DNA of 64,000 bases from Lepidodermella squamata. Taxonomy: Eukaryota; Gastrotricha. The stretch covers positions 2,108,001 through 2,172,000 of the forward strand of contig JBLDXI010000001.1 in assembly GCA_047495785.1 (NCBI GenBank), written 5' to 3'. Of this stretch, positions 46,601 to 56,336 are shown one piece after another. The notes under the pieces are model-generated. The model ran no database searches. It had not been told where the DNA came from and saw only the letters and a list, made by a program, of their open reading frames with translations. The translations under genes were made by a program, and so were the position numbers. The first letter of the stretch is position 1; every line of letters starts with the position of its first letter.

Positions 46601-49165
46601 AATGTACAGCCTACGAACTTTTGCCACCATCGGCGCAAAAACGCGTGTGTATCGACAATCAATGCGCGTGCGGCCCGGAGATGGCTGAATACAAGGGCCA
46701 ATGTTACGCGCCAAGTGTGTCAGACACGTGCCCCCACTGCCCGGAGGATCCTAGAAACGCACCTTGCAGGGGTAAGATATATCAGGCCTGAACTCTGAAC
46801 TATATTTCTAAAACTATCATTTTATGTTAAAAATTTCTCTGAAACTATGTATAGAAGGTAAAAACAGTCCGCTTTTTCTCACGCTTTTTCTTCGACAAAA
46901 TCCACCTTAAATCACGCTTTTCTGTTCTGAGCCACTTTATAGCTCATGAGAATCAAGCGTATTTTTCCAGTTTTCTGAGATTTTTCCTCTATTTCTTCTA
47001 ATATCAAGCCTCCTTCATCATCGAAGATGATAAAAGCGACCATGATCAAGGTAGGTTGCATCTATCCTGAATGTCGTCCTCTGACTCTATATGCCTCCCC
47101 TTGAAAGATTCGTGTTTAGCGGAATTATCAAACGCCTTGATCAAAGCCGAACGAGCCGCCAATCAAACGACATGCGTGCGTTTTTTGGAGCTTAAAAAAA
47201 TGTTCAATATTTTCTCTTTACTTCCTCGCAGAGTGCCAGTGCAAAACCTCCAGAGGAAAATAAGCTAGATCAATGTTTGTCGCGTTTTTTGATAGGAATC
47301 AAATGTTCAGGTTTCAATTTTTTAGTTTGCCTCGCTGATGATGAATGTGGCCCAAATGAATTCTGTCGTAAGGACGATTTTATACCGCCGTGCCAGTTTG
47401 GAAAATGCACCTGTCGGGCCTGCTACGACATCGGTTACAACAATACCTGTGCTCCAAGTTAGTTTTTTGTTGAAAATGCTAAAATATAAAATGCACAAAA
47501 AATATTATGGTCCAAAATATAAATTAAACTCCAAATTAAATTCCTCTGATTAAATTAAATTTAAGAAAGAAATTAAAATTGAAATTGAAATTATATTTTT
47601 AAATTTTGTGCTATTTCATGAACTTCTCATTATGTTGTGCAAATGTAATTTTATTGATTTTTTGGAAGTCGTCGTAATTTTTAAAAGGGAGTACCAAGTG
47701 GGCCCCCTAAATTTAGGGTTCCAGAACTAAATGTGACACTCCAGCACTAGATTGCCCCAAAATAAGGTTTTTCGAGTTTCTAGTGATCACTAGACTCTAA
47801 TTTTTTGCCTAACCGATAGACTTCATATCAGGTACGCGTATTTTGCGCTATGAGCGGTCAGTTAACGAGTTACACTTCATGTTATAGAGCCGATATCGAT
47901 TCCAAGCATCAATTTTACAAATCAGTGATTTTCCCGATATTACCAGCCGTCTTGGAACCCAGCATCGATAATTTTTCTACGTAGCTTAAAGGGCACCATG
48001 TAGCTAAAATTAAAAATCCTAATATCAGGGAGGGCATCAGTATCGATCAAAATACGAAAACGCCGAAATCGCATGGAGTCTGAAAAATTTACTGCTGGAA
48101 CCTCATTTTTGATGGTGCAAATATTTGTTTCTTTTAAAAATTTAAAATTAGAATTTAATCTTTATTTTTTCAATGAATTTTTCTATTTTATTTTTACACA
48201 AATTCCTGCCAATTTTAGCGACCATAATGACGGTTGGCTCGATGTGCTTCAATCGGCCAAACGAGCTCTACCAGCAGACAGTCGCCGACGTAGAAAAAGG
48301 CCTCACGCCTCTATTCTGCGACGCCGGCATCGTCCGCTGCAGCCCGTGTTTCAACTACGAAGAATCAACCGGTTTATGCAAATTGGCGCAAAAAGCGACG
48401 CAAAAGGAGGGTGAACCATGCGAGACATCATGCGATTGCCTCGGCCAGGGCGCTATGATATGCGGCTCCGACAGCCTGTGCGCGTGCCGCAGCATTAGCG
48501 AGCTGTTCGACGAGGCAACGCAACGGTGTAAACCCCGTGAATTGTGGACACCCTGCACAACGCACGAAAATTGCAATAATTCAAGTTTCACAATCGACGG
48601 CGGGCTGTGCGCGAATGGCTACTGCGCTTGCCGCCAGCTGTACCAGGTAACAACGACGGGCATCTACGACGGCATGTCGATATCGACGAAACAAATATGC
48701 GTGACGTCTCAGGCGAAGAGCCACCTTAATCGAAAACTCGGCGCAAATTGTATCCCAGAACCTATGCAACACGCTAGTGCTTTGTCGCAGCTTCAAGGCG
48801 GCGTTTGTAGCTCAGGATTAGCCTGCATCGCCTGTGACGGAGATTACGAGCCGAAACCGACGAGAGGCTATTGCCGGAAATTTACCGAGACGAGATCGTG
48901 GCTATCGAGTAATTTACGCACGAAAACAGAGTGCGCACTGGCCCTTGTTCGAAGTTATTCATCGAATTCCGCCCCGAAACGAGCTGTTGAAAAATCTCCT
49001 GTTAACCCCTTACAACCGTCTAAAAGCAAACAGCCATCTTATAGCATTAACGACGCAATTTTAAATGGATCGAATCATTTAAGGACAGCTAGGCTAACTA
49101 GTTTTCTTTCCTTGCTAGGAATGCTCGGTTTCAAAGTTTCAGAATTATTCTGGTACCGACTATAA
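43663..49165 (+). CDS. secreted Cys-rich multi-module protein, 13 exons
   Basis: Exons, phases all consistent: 43663-43747, 43808-43963, 44530-44961, 45016-45246, 45299-45331, 45379-45456, 45512-45643, 46244-46771, 47009-47050, 47108-47175, 47232-47274, 47326-47457, 48219-49165; 968 aa. Exon 1 is a signal peptide (CYIVFITILSSAFFLHC). Exons 2, 7 and 12 are three copies of one small domain, with pattern DDECGxNExC...PPCxxGxCxCxxC (in exon 7 DSHCGPNEIC). Each is followed by a larger Cys-rich domain (exons 3-4, 8, 13) sharing WDP..KC, DC.CL and CACG/CAC features. The C-terminus is hydrophobic (FLSLLGMLGF), possibly a GPI signal. AATAAA is at 49388-49393. Introns 2 and 12 carry MITE copies. Exons 9-11 are tiny and the least certain. 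No known family recognised; a matrix or surface protein is likely. Confidence 0.7.
44030..44400. mobile_element. MITE-like repeat copy E, fragments within an intron
   Basis: Two partial matches to the repeat ends lie in intron 2 of the Cys-rich gene: GTGCACCCTAAATTTAAGGTTCCAG (about 44035) and TTAAATTTAGGGTTCCAG (about 44264) followed by GGTTTCCCGAGTTTCTAG. The sequence is more decayed than the other copies. Confidence 0.45.
47687..48130 (-). mobile_element. MITE-like repeat copy D in intron 12
   Basis: Nearly full-length copy in the orientation opposite to copy C, from AGTACCAAGTGGG...CCCTAAATTTAGGGTTCC to CTGGAACCTCATTTTTGATGG and CAAATATTTG. The internal blocks TGAGCGGTCAGTTAACGAG and GATATCGATTCCAAG are shared with copy C. 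Possible target duplication TTTTTAAAA/CTTTTAAAA (47678-47686 and 48131-48139), 8 of 9 matching. It inserts without disturbing the adjacent splice sites. Confidence 0.6.
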
Positions 49166-49169
49166 AACT

Positions 49170-49620
49170 TCAGATAAATACTCCCTCTTACCTCTTGGCA
49201 TGTAATTATTTTCGTCTAAACCGTAAACCAGTGCTATAACATTTCAATTTTAGCCTCACCTTTGTTTATTGTCGTAACTAGTTTTTTTATCGCTTAATTG
49301 CAATCAAAATATCACAAAATTTCTATGACCTATGTGAAATTCGATTTTTATTACGCTCGAGTGGGATTCATTCAATTTTTTCTACACAATAAAATAATCG
49401 CTTTTCTTTTGTTGTTGTCGAATTTCAGCTTGTTTGGTATATAACCCACACGTTATGTTGTGGCACCTACTCATTTTGAAAAGGAGATGAAGATTAATTG
49501 TAAAGAAGACGTGATAAAAGGTGTACTACATGCGTAGGGCTAAACGTGTGGGTATGTTAATCACCGATGATGGCTAAAGTTGTGGAACCAGAAACTGGAG
49601 TTGTATCATAAATTTGTCAA
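49170..49620. other. intergenic, promoter region of the first protease
   Basis: Holds the poly(A) signal of the upstream gene (49388-49393) and a TATATAA-like sequence near 49437, about 190 bp before the first protease ATG. No other gene. Confidence 0.4.
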
Positions 49621-49624
49621 CAAG

Positions 49625-52422
49625 ATGCTTGGTTTAATCATAATTTTCTCAATAATTCTCTCGGTAAATGCTGCAGACTATCAAGCGAATTATTTAGCGA
49701 GAAATAGTGAAGATTACGCGGAAGGTCTAGCGAGGCCGGCTGTTTCGGCGTCAAAACCTGTAACTATCACCGAAGCAGAGCGAATTTACAAAGAAATTGC
49801 CGGTTCGAGAGCGGCGTTGAGGCGTAAAATTCCTGCGCCCAATGTAACATTGGCGTTTGCTAACATCTCCCAGCCGTCAGTTAACGATATCACCGGCGTC
49901 TCTGGTTCGGATTCAAGAGTTATGGTTGAGGAAAATTTTTACGAATCTGGAATTGAATTCAAAGCTCCGGATGGTTCGATTGTCAAACGAGTCGATCATA
50001 CAATAAAATCACTGCCTGTTTGGAACAGTGGTAAGCATATTTTTTATACATTTTTGAAATAAAATTATGTCCACAGTTGATACATTTTAATTTTTAATTA
50101 CAAATGGAAAAATCCTTTGTTTCAATTCGTTTAAAAATTTCAACTGTTTGAAAAAAAAATAAAAAATTGAAATGAAAAAATTGAAATTCGTAAAAAAAGT
50201 TGAATTCGTTATACCTAATTTGTAAATATTTTAAATAAAATTACATAACATAATTTATTATTTTTTTAAGGTGGAGTGGTTGCCCAGTCTCCGTTTGGTA
50301 TACGATCCATATCAACTGGTAGATCTAAAAAAAGCGACTCATTGGTTGGCGAAAAATTTGCCCGAGGTCTAGCTCAATCTGTCGCACCTCAGAAAACCGT
50401 TTCCGTCAGGGTTTGCGCCACCGAATTAGGCACCTTGATCACCGGTCTGAACGTAGTTACAAAAATCAAACGATACATCTATGATCGCCAAAAAGCTGGC
50501 GATGACGTGGTCTACGCCGATTTGGTTGAATTTCGAGGTACGTATCGCCGGAATGACGAGCAGTTTGTGTGGAACTGCCTGGTTGACACCGCGGCTGGAA
50601 AAGTGCTGAAAAAATGGCCGGGCATTCATGGCGCGATTATGGGTGGCAATTTGAAAATAGGCAGTCGCACGTTGACCCTTGGAACGGCACGAAATTTGAA
50701 AAACGGAACTTGCCAGCTGACATCCGGCGATCGCGTCATTGCAGTTTTCAATAAAAGACAGCAAAATTCTACGCTTAACGCAAAAATCGAGACACCGGCC
50801 GTTTATTCTTGCCAGAACGGGCCGCAGGATGGCATAAATGGTAATAAATTTTAGCGAAATTTTAACGATGTTCAACTTGATAATTTTTAAGGTGGATATG
50901 GTCCAATGGCCGATGCCTACTGGAATGCGGCGAAATTTGTCGAGATGATGCGGCATTCTGATTGGGGAAATTTCAAAAAAACTGCAAAATTAACCCCGAG
51001 TGGTGTTATAAACATGGCGGTTCATTTCCGATCGAACTTTGACAACGCGTATTGGGACGGCGAGCAGTTATACTTTGGCGACGGATCTCAAAATGTCTTC
51101 TACCCATTATCAGTAAATACAATTTTTTTAAATTAAAAATTAATTTATCCCTAAATTATATTAAAGACTTGCTTGGACATTGTCTCTCACGAAATTTCTC
51201 ACGCGATTACAGCTCTAAAATCGCAACTAGTCTACGCTGGAGAGTCAGGGTGTCTCAACGAGGCCTTCTCAGATGCAATGGGGCAGATGACGGAAAATTT
51301 CGCCTACGGAACAAACACCTGGAAAGTTGGCGAAAAATGCTTGAAAAGAGTATGCCTACATTTTTTTACTAATTTCAAAAAATATTTTTTCGAATTTTTA
51401 GAGGCCGAATTTGCGCGACATGTCCATGCCGGCTAGTTATGGAGATTATTTCCCTGACTCAAATGCAAACGCTTGTATTTTCGGAAATAATGTAAACAAA
51501 TTTTAGTTAAATTTTTATACATACTACAATTCGAAACTTTTCCAGAGTTGTCAAGATCCCCATTACTGCAGCGCAGTTCCTAATTATATTTTCTATAAAA
51601 TGGCAACAGCACCTGGGTGGTCGACTCAATTAGCCGGCCGAGCTTGGCTCATGGCCAACATGCTGTTCTGGCAGTCTGAAACCTCACTTCACGACGCTGG
51701 GTGCGACGTTATTCAAGTCGTTCAACAGTTCGAACTAGCCGATAGCGATACTGACTCGGTCATCGCCGCTTGGTCAGCCGCGGGTATCGATATATCTGAC
51801 TGCCACGCTCCTTCCGAGGATGAGAATACCGACTACGACTACGAGGCTGCTGATGATCAAAGAAATGTCGCTGGGAAGAGCCGAAATTCCTTGTCAACTA
51901 CTCCCCTTAGTACGACTATTAGGGGTAAAAATAAACCTCCAGGCGAGCAAGAGACAAAATCACCCATTTCCGGTTCCGGTTTGCCTAGTACAACACGGCC
52001 AGGTAAGGTCGAAGGTGCCCCGAGACGGCTGCAAAATTGCCTGGCAGTGCCGGGTATATCGGCGAATACTACTGGTCAAATTTTGAATTTCGTTATCCGA
52101 GTGCCGAAAAACGCGACTTATCAAAGCGTTGAAATTTACGGCGAAAATGGCGATGCAGATTTGTATGTTCGTAAATCGCAACTACCAACCGAGGTAAAAA
52201 AATTACAGAAAAATTACAGTTCATTTTTAATATTTTTGTTTTTAGAATGTATACGATTGGGCACCCTACTACAACGGCAGTCATGAATGGGTGATTGGGC
52301 CGGTTGACAGTGCTCAATTTAGCGAACAGGATGTTTATATTATGCTTCGAGCTAGCCAACCATTTTCATCTCTAACGTTAAATCCGTGTTTCTTCAGGCA
52401 TGACTCTGCTATCTTATCATGA
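49625..52422 (+). CDS. secreted M4 metalloprotease (vibriolysin/thermolysin-type) with PPC domain, copy 1
   Basis: Seven exons: 49625-50030, 50271-50840, 50892-51112, 51167-51349, 51402-51491, 51546-52193, 52246-52422; 764 aa. The ATG at 49625 begins the signal peptide (LGLIIIFSIILSVNA). A propeptide of about 200 aa is followed by the M4 catalytic domain with landmarks GGNLKIG and NAYWDG(EQ)LYFGDG. The zinc motif HEISH is at residues 407-411, the third zinc ligand Glu431 (19 residues after the last His, as in thermolysin) in LNEAFSD, and the catalytic His496 in DPHYCSA. A Thr/Ser-rich linker and a C-terminal PPC domain (NGDADLYVRK) end the protein. The family is otherwise typical of bacteria, where these enzymes are secreted endopeptidases. 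AATAAA is at 52432-52437, only 10 nt after the stop. This copy has the fewest introns of the three. All active-site residues are present. Confidence 0.88.
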
Positions 52423-52582
52423 TTTCCCTAAAATAAAAACAGGAAATTCAAATTTAAACCGATGAGTTCTATCGAAAGCGGACGTGAAACTACTGAATTA
52501 CTCATATTAAATTTCATCCTCCGAAAAAAAACTTGGATTTGAAAACAAAGGTAACGCAGAGTTTTATTTCACTACGTCATGG

Positions 52583-52590
52583 TATAAAAA
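52583..52590 (+). promoter_or_regulatory. TATA box of protease copy 2
   Basis: TATAAAAA about 97 bp upstream of the ATG at 52687, placing the transcription start near 52615. The preceding gene's poly(A) signal is about 150 bp further upstream, so this copy appears to have its own promoter and not to be co-transcribed. Confidence 0.45.
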
Positions 52591-52686
52591 ACGTGCTCAG
52601 GTGTTTACTTGGGCTGAGTTTATTGCAGTAATAAATCTAATAGTAAAATAGATAACCATCTTTTAGCAGAACTTGACAATTTCAGA

Positions 52687-55600
52687 ATGAAATCGATCTT
52701 GTTAGCTTGTTTATTCGCTTCTGCAGCTCTGATTCTGGGGTCAGAAGCAGCAGGCGCCGAGACTCGAAATAATTACGACAACTATGGAGACAGCGGTGAA
52801 AATTCAGGCCCAATAACAGTTCAAGGAAGACGAAAACAGCAACGGCCTGATAAAGGTGAAAAATCGCAGCTAAAAAATATAAAATGAAATAATTATTAAA
52901 TGTCTAGATCAATCATTTCAAGGCGTAAAACAACCAACTCAAACTCAAGTTTTCGGCCTCGCTGCTGATCCTAGTGTTCCGACGAGCGAGGGGGTTCGAG
53001 ACAGCGGTATCGAGATTGAACTGCCCGATGGTTCGAAGATTAAACGTGTCGATCATACAATTAATTCAATGGAGGTTTGGGGCAGTGGCGGGGTGATTGC
53101 AACGCCGTCTAAGAACCAAATGGGTCTCCGAGCTCTCGCCGTTGTTTCAAACGGCTGCACTGGCAAGCCTAACGTGCAAGCTGCTAAGAAGTACAGCTTA
53201 GGCATAATGACCAAAGGCATGCCAGTTCCTGATTATTCTGTTCGAGAATGTGCAACTGAGTTGGGTAGCCTGATTCGCGGCGTTGAGGTGACTAATACGA
53301 CGAAGCGATTCATTTACGACAAGAAGCTTTGGAATAATGCGAGTGACGTTATCTACGCTGATCTGGTCGAATTCCGCGGCATGTATCCGGCAAATGCAAC
53401 GTCAAGAGAGACGACGCCGTTCATTTATCAGTGTTTATTCGATGCAACCAACGATGAGGTGTTGAAATACTGGCCGGGAATTCACATTGCCGGCCCGCAA
53501 AGCCCACCTGACCTTGGCCCAATCAATGGTGGGAATAAAAAAATTGGCCGGTATCAATACGGAGGTGATAGGCCGCTTCCGGTAACTAAACTTCCGAACG
53601 GATTTTGCCAGGTAAATAAACAATTTGAAAATTTAAATTGATCCGTAAGTAGCACAAGCAAAGAAAATACTCGGAAAAGGGTACAGAAACTCTTAGAAAA
53701 ATTCAAAGAAATCACGAGAATAGTAATCAAGTATGCCACTTGTTAATGGGATTAAAAAATCCGGAGAAATGCGGTCCAACCGGGTAAAATACCGAAAATT
53801 ACCGAACCAGTTACCATCAGATTTGACCGGGTTTTCTTCTGTTTAATCGCGGATAAAAGGTGGAATATTCTCTCGGTATGTTTAATTAAAATTAAAATTA
53901 AATTAAAATTAGCGCCAAACATTAGCGGCGTCCTAGCTATCACCGCTTTTGGGATACTTGCTCAGGTGTATTCATTTAAGAGGCAAGGTCACATGACCAA
54001 CTTGACATTGCAATTCCTCCATAACTATTAGTGATAAAAGCATGGGGGTTTTAATGTTTTATTCCCCTATTCTTTCTCTACCGAGATAACGCATGCCAAT
54101 AGCGTAAATAAAAGTGTGAATTTTCTCGATAAATTCAGGCCTGGCTATTCAGTTTCTGTATGTTTGATTTATAGCTTCAAAGCGCTGACGGACTGGTCAA
54201 AGTTTATGATATGAAGTTCGGTGCACGTCCGCTGGATATTTACACCCAAAAGCCTCACGTTTTCCAATGTTCAGCTGGCATTCAACTCACAATAAATGGT
54301 ACATTTTTTTTTACAAAGTAGATGATATTGACTGATAATTTTGTTTCGGTGTTTTCTAGAGGGATATGGACACTTGGCTGGTAATATTTTCCTGCTCACG
54401 ACCGCCTTCTTAATATTTGAATGTAAATTATTTTTCAGATGCTTTCTACAACGGGGTACAGGTTATTCAAATGCTTCGCGATCCAGAATGGGGCGCAATT
54501 CCTAATACCACGCGGCTGACGAATTCTGGAGCTATGCATATGGCCGTTCACTTCAAAACTAGCTTCGATAATGGTTAGTTTCCCCCCTGATTAAAATAAA
54601 TTTTATATTATTTCTATAATCTAATAGCCTACTGGGATGGAAATTATTTGTATTTTGGCGATGGATCTTCAAGAGGATTCTATCCGCTTGGGGTTAGTTC
54701 TCTAAATTTGCAATAAATAAATATAAACATAAAATCCTATTTTCTAGACCTGCATTGACGTAGTTGGTAAGTTCAATTTAATATTGGAATAACATCAAAA
54801 TTCAAGGCGGATTCTAGCCCACGAATTTGGCCATGCAGTGACGAGCATCAAATCAAAGCTAGTATATAGGGGTGAATCCGGCTGCTTGAATGAAGGTAAA
54901 ATATGACGAGTCGATATCCGATGTCAGCAATACGTCCTATTTCCTCAGCTTTTTCGGACGCTCTTGGTGAAATGGCCGAGTTCTACGCAACTAAGACAAA
55001 CGATTTCAAAATTGCGACTTCTTGCTCGAAAAGCGTTCGTTATTTCAGCCGGACGTTATTTTTGGTGATTATTCCTGTTTTTCATTATAGGGATATCTCC
55101 GCGATATGAGTATCGAGAGAAAATATGGCCAATATTTCCCTAGGTCTGATCCTCAAGTTTGCTCCGGTGGCGACCAGGTATTTCTCTCTTTAATTTTGAA
55201 ATTATGAAATTTTACGAAATTGTTAGACCTGTCAAGATCCTCACTATTGCAGCGCCGTGCCTAACTACATCTTCTACAAACTGGCAACTGCCGAGGGATG
55301 GAACACCCAAATGGCTGGACGTTCTTGGGTCCTGGCCAACTTGTTATTCTGGCAACCGGAAACTAGCTTATATCAAGCCGGATGTGATGTCGGCAAAGTT
55401 GTGAAACAGTTCGAAATCGGAGATACCGACGCTGTTATTGAGGCATGGCGGGCTGGCGGAATCGAAATTTCCGACTGCGTCGAATCAAGTAGTGGAAGGT
55501 GCGATTGTCCGAAACTAGGTCATTATTTTTTATCAAATCGTCTTCAATAACAGATGCGCTCCGGTGGAAGTTACGGCGCCTGGTACAACACCTAGTAGCC

Positions 55601-56095
55601 GAACCACACCAAGGCGGACTACAACAACTACTACAGCCACAACTGCCCAGCCGATCGGCGGTTCTCAAGTGATTGAGAACTGTGAGCAAATATCAGGAAT
55701 TGCGGCTAGAGCCGGCGAGAAGAAGTACTACGTTGTTCGAGTTCCGCCAACTGCCACCTATCAAAACGTACAAATCTACGGCGAAAATGGCGATGCTGAT
55801 TTGTTCATTAGAAAGAACCAAAAACCGACTGAGGTGACATTTTTAATTTTGCGGAAATTTTTTTTATCAACTTTTACTATGTAAAGGATGATTTCGACTG
55901 GGCACCTTTTTGGGAGGGTGAGTTTTCTTGTTCAATTGCCGAAATTTTTTTAAATTTTGTGTTAAATTTCTGTCAGGCTCTGATGAATGGATTACCGGAG
56001 CTTTGAAGCGAGCTGATGCTGGAAGAGATTACCACATCATGATACTGGCCAGCGCAGCATTTACAAATCTCGAACTATACGCCTGTTACTATTGA
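52687..56095 (+). CDS. secreted M4 metalloprotease with PPC domain, copy 2
   Basis: Fourteen exons: 52687-52855, 52923-53611, 54175-54298, 54360-54380, 54439-54573, 54628-54692, 54748-54766, 54818-54895, 54949-55034, 55091-55177, 55227-55498, 55554-55833, 55887-55917, 55977-56095; 724 aa with consistent phases. Two are microexons of 21 and 19 nt. The signal peptide is SILLACLFASAALILGSEAAG. The catalytic domain has GGNKKIG, AYWDGNYLYFGDG, HEFGH (409-413), Glu433 in CLNEAFSD, and His497 in DPHYCSA. The linker is Thr-rich (TPRRTTTTTTATT). The PPC domain contains NGDADLFIRK and ends CYY, with many Cys kept among the three copies. Active-site residues are intact. The large intron 53612-54174 contains a dispersed repeat fragment. 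Confidence 0.87.
53715..53845. repeat. dispersed repeat fragment in an intron
   Basis: GTAATCAAGTATGCCACTTG...AATACCGAAAATTACCG resembles sequence at about 37020-37150, allowing for divergence and small gaps. It may be a remnant of another mobile element. Length and ends are approximate. Confidence 0.4.
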
Positions 56096-56336
56096 GGATT
56101 TGAATTTTTCACATTAATATTCGAGAAAAAACCAGAATTATTCCAATAATAACAGTTTTTGTTTTAAAACATGATATTATCAAATGCATTGCCAACATCC
56201 GAGTGAAAAAAATCCGCGTTTTAATCTCTTGAAATCCTGGCGAAAGAAAGCTGATGTATAAGGCTGTACGGCGTGTAAAGTTTTTTGCAGTTGAACGTCA
56301 TTGTCGTTGAAGTGTTATAATTTCTCGTTATAAAAA

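Noticed and set aside
47277-47325. Reading straight through as coding (RFLIGIKCSGFNFLV) in the Cys-rich gene
   Set aside because: The frame is open, but a donor at 47275 and acceptor TTTTTTAG at 47325 remove it and restore alignment with the other two copies of the small domain. Not fully excluded.
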